Assembly: GCA_031550725.1 (NCBI GenBank)
Contig: JAVBOH010000015.1
Location: forward strand, 5,977 to 69,976
Source: UBA946 sp031550725
GTDB taxonomy: Bacteria; Bacillota; Clostridia; Oscillospirales; Ruminococcaceae
DNA: 64,000 bases
Direction of reading: 5' to 3'
The notes below the pieces were generated by a model, which saw only the letters and a program-made list of their open reading frames with translations, searched no databases and had not been told where the DNA came from. Shown here piece by piece: positions 1 through 8,290 of this stretch. The translations under genes were made by a program, and so were the position numbers. The stretch's first letter is position 1; every line of letters begins with the position of its first letter.

Positions 1-1433
1 CCTCCAAAAGCAACTGCAATAATAAGCAATATTGTTGTAAGTGTTTTGAATGCATTCTGAAGCTTTTCACCTATTATTCCCATCAATGAGAATACAAGCA
101 TAAGCACTGATATTGACGTTATAATTAAAAAATATCCACCCATAGTATCAGGTGAAACGATACGCATTAATCCTATTGCAAAGAAGGCTGTGAATGGTAT
201 TGCGCCAGCATAGCCATTCTTTTTTGTAAAGCTGTTTAATAAATATGTGCTTGAAAAAATCAGCATTGCAATAAAAGTACATATATTAAAACGGAAAGAG
301 AACAGTGCTGTAAAACTGAACAGTACTGCATTTATTGATGAAAATCCAACCAGTATTGACTGTATAACACGAAACCTTCTTGTTTCAAACAAAGCAAACT
401 TTTCCGCAAGGAAAACGAACGCAAACGAATAAGCAGCAAGCATTAATGATGCATACTCCATTTTGTCTGTAATGGAAAGTGTCAGCATGAAAACTGCTGC
501 ACTTAAGCTAAATAAACTGCACCATGCAAATTTTTTATCGTCATAATCAGATGAGCCTTTAAAGCATACAAATGCTGTTATAGCAAAAATTGTGGAAATA
601 AGAAGATATTTTCCATCACCTGAAAGTGAAAACCATTTGCCGAAAAGCTCAAAATATCCAACAGCAAGCATAGTAATAGGAACTGAAAAGCTGCCAATTG
701 TATAGAACATCTTGCCTGTTTTTTTAAGATCTAATTTTCTTTCTGCTATGGATGAAAATGCAAAAAGTATAGCTGAGAGCGACAAAATTATAATTGCTCT
801 TGCAAACCCCGGTAAGAAATCCCATGATGTCGATGCGAAAATCAATTCTGCAAGTATAATAAACGCAGCACCAATAATCAATACAATATTTATTGTGCTG
901 ATTTTTTTCTTTTCCTTTACAGGATATGATAATGATTGAGCAGCTTTAAACTCTGCACCCATACTAGTATTTTCATTAGGTTGCGATATAACATCACCCA
1001 AATCAGCCGCATTATATACAATTTTACTTTCCTCATCCTTGAAAATTGACTTTGTGATAAGAGGTCTGTTTTTAGGCATTGGAAGTTTTCCTGTATATGA
1101 CATATCATATGGGGAAGATTTGACATTTTCCGATGAAGCTGACATTGGTTTTGATGTTTCTATTGGTGCAGAAACATCAATAGCTGCTGCGTCAGGAATA
1201 TTTGTATCCACAGCACTATCCACAATATTTTCCTGCAGATTATCTTCCGATAAATTCTGTGCAATATTCTGTGGTTTTTCTTTATCCGCTACATTATTTT
1301 CGTACTTCATATATAAAATACGATGCTCAAGCTCAGTAACTTTTTTGTTAAGCTTACCTTTTTGAACGCCGAAAACTATAACCAGCGGAATTAATGCAAG
1401 CGGACTTATAATCCATAATAAAATAAAAATCAC
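1..1433 (-). CDS. Large multi-pass membrane protein, C-terminus beyond the window
   Basis: The reading frame is open from a GTG at 1433 to the window edge (477 codons, no stop). The start is set by a GAGGG ribosome-binding site about 7 nt upstream; an ATG slightly further upstream is followed by a stop. The N-terminus has one hydrophobic segment (about residues 2-20), then a short coiled-coil stretch (KLNKKVTELEHRI), then a polar low-complexity linker to about residue 180, and then at least eight hydrophobic segments. The layout resembles the DUF2157/DUF2339-type polytopic proteins of Firmicutes, but I cannot assign a family with certainty and give no function. It lies downstream of the glycogen operon, behind that operon's terminator. 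Confidence 0.7.
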   Translation of the reverse strand, partial: MIFILLWIISPLALIPLVIVFGVQKGKLNKKVTELEHRILYMKYENNVADKEKPQNIAQNLSEDNLQENIVDSAVDTNIPDAAAIDVSAPIETSKPMSASSENVKSSPYDMSYTGKLPMPKNRPLITKSIFKDEESKIVYNAADLGDVISQPNENTSMGAEFKAAQSLSYPVKEKKKISTINIVLIIGAAFIILAELIFASTSWDFLPGFARAIIILSLSAILFAFSSIAERKLDLKKTGKMFYTIGSFSVPITMLAVGYFELFGKWFSLSGDGKYLLISTIFAITAFVCFKGSSDYDDKKFAWCSLFSLSAAVFMLTLSITDKMEYASLMLAAYSFAFVFLAEKFALFETRRFRVIQSILVGFSSINAVLFSFTALFSFRFNICTFIAMLIFSSTYLLNSFTKKNGYAGAIPFTAFFAIGLMRIVSPDTMGGYFLIITSISVLMLVFSLMGIIGEKLQNAFKTLTTILLIIAVAFG

Positions 1434-1534
1434 TATACAACCCTCATTTACTGTAAATGTCGATTAAATTAAATATCTTTTTTTATTGTAACATTTTTAT
1501 CTAAAAAAAGCAATGGTTTATACCAAATTTACGC

Positions 1535-1566
1535 AAAAAAAGCCGATGATATAAAAACCATCGGCT
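1535..1566 (-). terminator. Terminator of the glycogen operon
   Basis: Perfect 8-bp stem (1541-1548 with 1559-1566), followed on the minus strand by a run of seven T. It lies about 250 nt beyond the glgA stop codon, between glgA and the next minus-strand gene. Confidence 0.7.
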
Positions 1567-1604
1567 TTGATGCAAAAACATCCAAACAAAATAAATTATG
1601 CGTA

Positions 1605-1750
1605 CTGAACAATTCCGTTTTTCACAGAATTGTTCGTCAAAGCAGATTTTATCTGCTTTGACTGTTGAAAAAACGATGTTTTTTCAACGTACTACTTGAT
1701 TAACGTCTATTTACAAAATAATTTTCTACGAGAATCATTTTGTAAATATT
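1605..1750. repeat. Array of four adjacent perfect inverted repeats
   Basis: The glgA-distal intergenic region holds four back-to-back hairpins with unrelated stems: GAACAATTC/GAATTGTTC (9 bp), GTCAAAGCAGA/TCTGCTTTGAC (11 bp), GTTGAAAAAAC/GTTTTTTCAAC (11 bp) and TTTACAAAAT/ATTTTGTAAA (10 bp). Each is perfect and the loops are mostly short. No coding potential is visible. Apart from this array and the terminator, the gap 1434-1817 shows nothing else. Confidence 0.6.
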
Positions 1751-1817
1751 AAATAAGGTAAAGTAAAGAATAAAAGGAAGTCACACCACAAAATTGCAGT
1801 ATAAATGAAAACACAAA

Positions 1818-3239
1818 TTAAAGGTCGCCTGCAAGCTCTCTGTATAAACCAAGATAAAGCTCTGCAGATGCAGCCCAGCTATAATCACACTTCATTGCAG
1901 CAGTCATAAGGTTCTTCCAAGCCTTTGGCTCGTCATAAAGCTCCTTAGCACGACGTACAGCATCAAGCATATCATAAGCGTTATATGTCTTAAAAGTAAA
2001 TCCGTTGCCATTTTCACCGCCAGCATCTCTGATACTGTCACGCAAGCCGCCTGTTTCACGAACTATCGGAATAGTTCCGTATCTTAGCGAAATCATCTGT
2101 GCAAGACCACATGGCTCACTCTGTGATGGCATGAGGAACATATCACATGATGAATAAATTCTTCTGGCTAGGTCTGGAATAAATCCAATAGTTGTGCTAA
2201 CCTTATCAGGATATCTGTAAGCCATTTCCTTGAAGAAATCCTCGTAAATCTTTTCACCAGAGCCTAAGATTGCAAACTTGTAACCCATTCTAACCATGTC
2301 ATCAAAAACATACTTAATCAGGTCGATACCCTTATGGGAAACAAAGCGTGTAATAACACCGATAATAGGTTCATTACCCTCTTGCAACTGAAGTTCATTA
2401 AGAAGTGCAGCCTTACATTCAGCCTTACCCTTCATGTTCTTAACAGTAAAATTCTTTGTAAGAAGTGGGTCCTTAGCAGAGTCAAAAGTATCAACATCAA
2501 TACCATTCAAGAAACCGCAAAGCTTATACTGCTTGTTATTAAGTGCTCTGTCAAGACCATGTGAATACCATGGGTCAAGAATTTCCCAAGCATAACTAGG
2601 AGAAACAGTTGTAATCTTATCCGCAGTTTCAAAAGCACCCTTCATAAGATTAACGCATCCATCATACTCAAGAAGTCTTGTGTGGTACATAGGAATACCC
2701 AAAACCTCGTTGATTACTTCAAGACCATACTTGCCCTGATATTGAATGTTATGGATAGTGAAAACAGTCTTGATGTTGTCATAACCATACTGATACTTAT
2801 AAAATACATTGTAGTAAATTGGAACAAGAGCTGTCTGCCAATCATTAGCATTAATAACGTTTGGTGTCCAGCCGATGTATTTAATCATCTCCATGATAGC
2901 ACGTGACAAGAATACAAAACGCTCACAGTCATCATAGAACCCATAAAGACCATCTCTGCCGAAATAGTATTCATTATCAAGCAAATAATACTTCACTCCG
3001 TTGATATCACCAACGAAAACGCCGCAGTACTGCTTTCTCCAACCAACATCAACAGTGAAGTTAGCGATAAACTCAAGGTTATCTCTAAGTTCCTTTTTTA
3101 CACTTTTATATAGTGGCAATACAACACGGCAGTCATGTCCGGCATCGCAAAGTGCAGCAGGCAATGAGCCTGCAACATCAGCAAGTCCGCCGGATGCAGC
3201 GTAAGGTACAGCCTCAGAAGCAGCATATAAAATTTTCAT
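1818..3239 (-). CDS. glgA: Glycogen synthase (GT5)
   Basis: Transfers glucose from ADP-glucose to the non-reducing end of alpha-1,4-glucan in the cytoplasm. At 473 aa it has the usual bacterial GlgA length and both Rossmann-like halves. The N-terminal half carries SGGLADV at about residues 16-22; the C-terminal half carries the donor-site region SEPCGLAQMISLRYGT. The conserved Lys of the family's KxGGL motif is replaced (AASGGL), a variant I believe occurs in some Firmicutes. It is the last gene of a minus-strand glgB-glgC-glgD-glgA cluster and starts 42 nt after glgD. ATG start. Confidence 0.95.
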   Translation of the reverse strand: MKILYAASEAVPYAASGGLADVAGSLPAALCDAGHDCRVVLPLYKSVKKELRDNLEFIANFTVDVGWRKQYCGVFVGDINGVKYYLLDNEYYFGRDGLYGFYDDCERFVFLSRAIMEMIKYIGWTPNVINANDWQTALVPIYYNVFYKYQYGYDNIKTVFTIHNIQYQGKYGLEVINEVLGIPMYHTRLLEYDGCVNLMKGAFETADKITTVSPSYAWEILDPWYSHGLDRALNNKQYKLCGFLNGIDVDTFDSAKDPLLTKNFTVKNMKGKAECKAALLNELQLQEGNEPIIGVITRFVSHKGIDLIKYVFDDMVRMGYKFAILGSGEKIYEDFFKEMAYRYPDKVSTTIGFIPDLARRIYSSCDMFLMPSQSEPCGLAQMISLRYGTIPIVRETGGLRDSIRDAGGENGNGFTFKTYNAYDMLDAVRRAKELYDEPKAWKNLMTAAMKCDYSWAASAELYLGLYRELAGDL

Positions 3240-3281
3240 AGTAAATGTCCTTTCATAAACATAGACAATAGCAAAGTAAGA

Positions 3282-4406
3282 TTAAATTACAGCATTTTTA
3301 CCGATAAACAATGGATATGTTTCAGAACCTGTAAGCATTCTGTGGTCGCTGATTTTAACATTCTTATCAGTGATAACATAGTTAATGTCGCACTTAGCGC
3401 CAATAATAGCATCCTGCATAATGATGGAATTCTTTACAACAGCACCCTTAGCAATTCTAGCACCTCTGAAAAGAATACAATTCTCAACAGTACCCTCGAT
3501 AACGCAACCATCACCGATAAGTGAGTTCTTAACATTTGAACCGATAGCAAATTTTACAGGTGGGTTATCACGAACCTTAGTGTAAATTGGACGGTCAATT
3601 GGGAACAATGCATTGATATTTTCAGCATTCAAAAGGTCCATGTTAGCCTTGTAATAGGTATCCATAGAAGTAATTCTTCTGAAGTATCCATTATGATTAT
3701 AACCCATTATCTTATATTCATGAGTTCTAGCCTGCAAAATATTCATTTCAAAGCTGAAAAGACTCTTTGATGCAGCTTCAAGAACGATATTTTTCAAAAA
3801 TTCCTTGTTAATGATAAATGTGTTAAGTGAAACATTGCAAGCACCGCTGATATGTGGGCTTAAAAGAACATCAACAACACGACCCTCATCATTGATACCA
3901 AATATAGTTGAACGCTGTGCTTGTTCAGTTGAAAGAACATCATTAGCATACACACAAGTGATATCAGCACCAGTTGATACATGATAATCAACAGCCTTGT
4001 TGTAATCCATATTTGTTACAACATCGCAGTCAGACATTACAACATAGTCAGCATCGGAGGATTTAATGAAATCCCAAACACCATACAAAGCCTCAAGTCT
4101 GCCACGATACATACCAGATGCAACATGGCTGAAAGGTGGAAGTAAATGCAAACCCCCGTTTTTACGAGACAAATCCCATTCACGTCCGCTGCCAAGATGG
4201 TCAAGCAAAGACTGATAGTTAGATTTGGTGATAACTCCAACTTCATCAATACCACTGTTTACCATGCTTGATAGAGGGAAGTCAATAAGTCTGTAACGTC
4301 CGCCGAACAAAACAGAACCCATGGTTCTTTCTTTAGTTAAGTCAGAAATAACAGCGTCATGCATATTTGAGAAAATTAATCCCAAAACATTTCTATTTAT
4401 ACTCAT
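3282..4406 (-). CDS. glgD: GlgD-type ADP-glucose pyrophosphorylase subunit
   Basis: 374-aa nucleotidyltransferase-fold protein with a C-terminal left-handed beta-helix, paralogous to the neighbouring GlgC (shared stretches FGGRYRLIDFPLSSMVNSGID and WDLSRKNGG). The glycine-rich nucleotide loop GGQGSRL of GlgC is replaced here by SNMHDAV, so the subunit is probably not catalytic by itself. In Firmicutes, GlgD forms a hetero-oligomer with GlgC and raises its activity (family knowledge). The gene starts 20 nt after the glgC stop codon, consistent with co-translation of the two subunits. Confidence 0.92.
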   Translation of the reverse strand: MSINRNVLGLIFSNMHDAVISDLTKERTMGSVLFGGRYRLIDFPLSSMVNSGIDEVGVITKSNYQSLLDHLGSGREWDLSRKNGGLHLLPPFSHVASGMYRGRLEALYGVWDFIKSSDADYVVMSDCDVVTNMDYNKAVDYHVSTGADITCVYANDVLSTEQAQRSTIFGINDEGRVVDVLLSPHISGACNVSLNTFIINKEFLKNIVLEAASKSLFSFEMNILQARTHEYKIMGYNHNGYFRRITSMDTYYKANMDLLNAENINALFPIDRPIYTKVRDNPPVKFAIGSNVKNSLIGDGCVIEGTVENCILFRGARIAKGAVVKNSIIMQDAIIGAKCDINYVITDKNVKISDHRMLTGSETYPLFIGKNAVI

Positions 4407-4426
4407 TATATTAATGCTCCTTTATC

Positions 4427-5629
4427 TTAGATGTTTTCCGAAATAATCTGCTTAGGAAGAACCTTAGCATTTGGTGAAACAGTGATATTGTGTCCAACAA
4501 CAGCAATACCCCAGTCATCTCTGTTTTCAATAGCCTCAGGTCGAACACCAATATGTGCATTTTCGCCTACAACGCAGTTTTCACCAACGATAGCATATTC
4601 AACAACAGCACCTGACTTAATTACAGACCCGGGCATAATGATGGAATCAGTAACAACAGCACCAGCCTCAATAGTAACACCCTCATAAAGAATAGAAAAG
4701 TCAATAGTACCATGAACGACACAGCCGTCAGTAACCATTGAGTTTTCGATAACAGCATCAGCACCAATGTACTGAGGCGGCATAATTGGGTTTCTTGAAT
4801 ACATTTTCCAGTCTGGGTCATAAAGGTCGATTGGAATGTTAGGACTTAGCAAGTCCATATTAGCTTCCCAAAGTGAATCAAGAGTACCAACATCTTTCCA
4901 GTAACCCTCAAATGGGTAAGCAACCATAACCTCATTATTATTAAGCATATCAGGAATTATATTTTTTCCAAAATCCTTAGATGCATTTTCGTCATTTTCA
5001 TTGTCAATAAGGTATTTTCTTAGCTTGCTCCATGTGAAAATATAAATACCCATGGATGCAAGAGTAGATTTAGGCTCCTTTGGTTTTTCTTCAAATGCAA
5101 CAACCATGCCTTTATCGTCAGCAGTCATGATACCAAAACGTGATGCTTCCTCTAGTGGAACGTCTAAAACAGCGATAGTACAGTCAGCATTCTTTTTCTT
5201 ATGAAATTCGAGCATTTCATTATAGTCCATCTTGTAAATGTGGTCACCGGAAAGGATAACAACATATTCAGGATTGTAACGATCAACGAAAGAAATGTTC
5301 TGATATATAGCATTAGCAGTACCCTTATACCATTGTGCACCAAGAGCAGTCTGGAAAGGAGGAAGTGCATGAACACCGCCATGCAGCTTATCTAAATCCC
5401 AAGGCTGACCGTTGCCGATATAATCGTGAAGTACAAGTGGCTGGTACTGAGTAAGTACGCCGACAGTATCGATACCTGAGTTTACACAGTTCGATAATGG
5501 AAAGTCAATAATTCTGTATTTGCCGCCGTATGGAACAGCAGGCTTAGCCATGTCCTGTGTGAGTGCATATAAACGACTTCCCTGACCACCTGCGAGCAGC
5601 ATTGCAACGCATTCTTTTTTTGTATACAT
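4427..5629 (-). CDS. glgC: Glucose-1-phosphate adenylyltransferase, catalytic subunit
   Basis: Makes ADP-glucose from glucose-1-phosphate and ATP, the committed step of glycogen synthesis. The 400-aa protein has the intact loop LLAGGQGSRL (about residues 11-20) with the following PAVPYGGKYRIIDF, the catalytic region SGDHIYKMDY, and a hexapeptide-repeat beta-helix at the C-terminus (about residues 290-390). The start is an ATG behind a strong AGGAGGA about 8 nt upstream. A 297-bp gap containing a MITE-like element separates it from glgB upstream. Confidence 0.96.
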   Translation of the reverse strand: MYTKKECVAMLLAGGQGSRLYALTQDMAKPAVPYGGKYRIIDFPLSNCVNSGIDTVGVLTQYQPLVLHDYIGNGQPWDLDKLHGGVHALPPFQTALGAQWYKGTANAIYQNISFVDRYNPEYVVILSGDHIYKMDYNEMLEFHKKKNADCTIAVLDVPLEEASRFGIMTADDKGMVVAFEEKPKEPKSTLASMGIYIFTWSKLRKYLIDNENDENASKDFGKNIIPDMLNNNEVMVAYPFEGYWKDVGTLDSLWEANMDLLSPNIPIDLYDPDWKMYSRNPIMPPQYIGADAVIENSMVTDGCVVHGTIDFSILYEGVTIEAGAVVTDSIIMPGSVIKSGAVVEYAIVGENCVVGENAHIGVRPEAIENRDDWGIAVVGHNITVSPNAKVLPKQIISENI

Positions 5630-5752
5630 TCTTAAAATCCTCCTAAGTGGGTTTATTTATCTAATACTTTATAACGCTTAAAACTTAAATGGGTTATACA
5701 GTATTTCTTGTCAAGCAATTTTCTAGCCGACTAGACATGAAATCTCATTAAC

Positions 5753-5925
5753 ATTATATAGTTGGTTAAATTTAAAACACTCAAGTGTTTTAAATAAGCA
5801 TGGAGTGCGTTACGTCGAAGACGTTAACCAACTATACAGGTAGTTTTTTCGCACAAGAGGTGCAAAATTGGAGCGTAGCTCCGTTAAAAATCCTTTAGGA
5901 TTTTTAACTTAACGCACTATATCAT
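5753..5925. repeat. MITE-like intergenic element, copy 1
   Basis: 173-bp hairpin-rich unit between glgB and glgC. Its ends form imperfect terminal inverted repeats (17 bp at 5753-5769 against the complement of 5909-5925, about 14 of 17 matching). Inside are short perfect hairpins: AAAACACT/AGTGTTTT, GGAGC/GCTCC and GTTAAAAATCC/GGATTTTTAAC. A diverged copy of the same length and orientation lies at 52186-52362. No ORF. Confidence 0.55.
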
Positions 5926-5926
5926 C

Positions 5927-7978
5927 TTATTGTGTAATCTTTTTGGACTTCGCAGAAGATTTCGCAGCAGCCTTTGCAGGATTTTTCTTTGCAGCGGCTT
6001 TCTCATTTTTCGTTACAGTTTTTTTGGTATCATCCCCTTTTACAGTATCAGCTTTAGCCTTACGTTTTCTAGGTGGAGTATACTTGAAATACATAACTGA
6101 GAGTGCAGGAATATCAAGCGTGATGGAATTTTCATAACCATGCATCGCATAATCCTCTGATTTACATTTTTGATTTTTAGCAAAATCGGTACCGCCGAAT
6201 TTAGCATCATCGGTTGATAGGAATTGTTCGTAAGTACCCTCATAAGGTACTCCAATTCTATAATCCTTGCGGTCAACAGGCACAAAATTACAAACAACTA
6301 TAATTTCATTGCCGCTGTCATCAATACGACGAAAAGCAATAATACTCTGCATAAAGTCATCACTGCAAATCCATGAGAACCCACCCCATGAATCATCATT
6401 TTGCCAAAGCGGTGACTTTTCCACATAAATCTTATTAAGCTCTTTACTTAGCTCAAAAATATGATTATTATCTTCGTTTGTCAAGTCGCCCCACTCAAGA
6501 CCCTCCATGAATTTCCATTCAAGTCTTTGACCAAATTCGTTACCCATGAAATTGAGTTTCTTACCAGGGTGAGCTATCATATATGCCATAAAAGCACGCA
6601 TTGTAGCAAATTTATTTTCAAGATTAGTACCACTCATTTTATTCCAAAGCGATGCCTTTCCATGAACAACCTCGTCATGAGAAATAGGCAAAATATAGTT
6701 CTCACTAAAGCAATAGAAGAATGAGAAAGTAACCTTGCCATGATTATTAGCACGATAGATAGGATCAAGACGCATATAATCAAGCATATCATTCATCCAG
6801 CCCATGTTCCACTTGAAGTTGAAACCAAGTCCGCCAACATCAGTAGGCTTAGTAACTAAAGGCCATGAGGTAGATTCTTCAGCAACCATCAAAACGTCAG
6901 GATTTCTGCCGAAAACAGCAGAATTAAGCTTACGCAGAAATTCGATTGCCTCGTAGTTTTCATGTCCGCCATCCTTGTTAGGACGCCATTCACGCCTGTC
7001 ATAATCAAGATAAAGCATGGACGCAACAGCATCAACACGAAGACCATCAATATGGAACTTTTCAATCCAGTAAACAGCATTTGAGATAAGGAAAGACTGA
7101 ACCTCAGGCTTGCCAAAATCAAACACACGAGTACCCCATGAAAGATGTTCTTTTTTCAAAGGGTCACTGTATTCATAACAGCAGTCACCGTCAAATTCAA
7201 ACAATCCAGCAGCATCCTTAGGAAAATGTGCAGGCACCCAGTCAAGAATAATTCCAATTTCAGCATTATGGAACATTTCCACCATCTTCATGAAATCTTC
7301 AGGTGTGCCATAGCGTGAAGTAGGAGCATAATAACCAATAACTTGATATCCCCATGAACCGTCAAAAGGATATTCAGCAAGCGGCATAAGCTCAATATGA
7401 GTATAACTAAGTTCTTTTAAATAAGGAATTATTTCCTCGGCAAACTTAACATAGCTGAAAGGCTCACCATTCTCATAAGTCCTCCATGAGCCAAGATGAA
7501 CTTCATAAATATTCATCGGACTCTTATAAACATTAACCTTTGATTTTTTAGTGTACCAAGCGTTGTCTTTCCACTTATAGCCGTCAATATCGAAATACTT
7601 TGTAGCAGTATTAGGACGTGTTTCCATATGAGTACCATATGGGTCGGATTTTAAAACAATACTCTTATAAGGAGTTTCAATACTATACTTATAAAGGAAA
7701 AACTGCTTTACATCAGTCAAAAATATTTCCCAGACAGTACCGTCAGCAAGCTTTTTCATAGGATTTTTAGAGCGGTCCCACTCATTAAAATCACCTACAA
7801 CTGACACTGATTTTGCATTAGGAGCCCAAAGCCTGAAGAAAACGCCTTCCTTGCCATCCTTAGTACCCTTATGAGCACCAAAGAATTCATATGCAGTATA
7901 GTTACTTCCATCATGAAAAAGATGCAGCGGAAAATCATATTCCGATTTTAATTCCACATCATTATTTTTTTTTCTCAT
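5927..7978 (-). CDS. glgB: 1,4-alpha-glucan branching enzyme (GH13)
   Basis: Introduces alpha-1,6 branches into glycogen. The 683-aa protein has an N-terminal CBM48-like domain (FRLWAPNAKSVSVVGDFNEW, about residues 48-67), then a GH13 barrel with the expected signatures: GLRVDAVASM (nucleophile Asp), VLMVAEES (acid/base Glu) and ILPISHDEVVHGK. After the normal C-terminal beta domain there is an extra tail of about 45 residues that is very rich in Lys and Ala (from about PPRKRKAKA to the end), not typical of the family. First gene of the glg cluster, with a readable promoter at 8082-8110. Confidence 0.95.
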   Translation of the reverse strand: MRKKNNDVELKSEYDFPLHLFHDGSNYTAYEFFGAHKGTKDGKEGVFFRLWAPNAKSVSVVGDFNEWDRSKNPMKKLADGTVWEIFLTDVKQFFLYKYSIETPYKSIVLKSDPYGTHMETRPNTATKYFDIDGYKWKDNAWYTKKSKVNVYKSPMNIYEVHLGSWRTYENGEPFSYVKFAEEIIPYLKELSYTHIELMPLAEYPFDGSWGYQVIGYYAPTSRYGTPEDFMKMVEMFHNAEIGIILDWVPAHFPKDAAGLFEFDGDCCYEYSDPLKKEHLSWGTRVFDFGKPEVQSFLISNAVYWIEKFHIDGLRVDAVASMLYLDYDRREWRPNKDGGHENYEAIEFLRKLNSAVFGRNPDVLMVAEESTSWPLVTKPTDVGGLGFNFKWNMGWMNDMLDYMRLDPIYRANNHGKVTFSFFYCFSENYILPISHDEVVHGKASLWNKMSGTNLENKFATMRAFMAYMIAHPGKKLNFMGNEFGQRLEWKFMEGLEWGDLTNEDNNHIFELSKELNKIYVEKSPLWQNDDSWGGFSWICSDDFMQSIIAFRRIDDSGNEIIVVCNFVPVDRKDYRIGVPYEGTYEQFLSTDDAKFGGTDFAKNQKCKSEDYAMHGYENSITLDIPALSVMYFKYTPPRKRKAKADTVKGDDTKKTVTKNEKAAAKKNPAKAAAKSSAKSKKITQ

Positions 7979-8290
7979 AAATCTAAAAAGCTCCTTAATT
8001 CATACTTAAACAATCGCAAAAACATTCATACAGATAAAGAAAATATATCAAATCAAAAAATTTCCTTTTCATCTTGTTTATATTTTAACAGATTATGTAT
8101 CAAATTTCAAGTGGTTTTGTATCACTTTTACAAACCTCACTTATTCCAACACCATAGATTGTATATTTTGTACAAAAAAATCAACATAAAAAAGATAATC
8201 AACATCCTTTATGTACCATTTAATGTTCAATTGACAACTTTTTAACTCGAATTTTATATATTTGTCTAAAACTCAGGTAGATAAACTTAC
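7979..8290. other. Intergenic region spoIIE/glgB
   Basis: 312 bp without a gene. It contains the glgB promoter and, near 8183-8216, a weak inverted repeat (ACATAAA/TTTATGT) followed by a T run on the minus strand that could end the spoIIE transcript. Nothing else recognised. Confidence 0.4.
8082..8110 (-). promoter_or_regulatory. Promoter of glgB
   Basis: On the minus strand TTGAAA (8105-8110) and TAAAAT (8082-8087) are separated by exactly 17 bp, a good housekeeping-type promoter about 105 bp upstream of glgB. Confidence 0.6.

Noticed and set aside
1039..1365. Plus-strand ORF of 108 codons
   Set aside because: It is antisense to the continuous minus-strand membrane protein frame (1-1433), which has a ribosome-binding site and coherent transmembrane pattern.
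1605..1750. CRISPR array
   Set aside because: The inverted repeats differ in sequence and there are no repeated units with spacers; no cas genes in the window.
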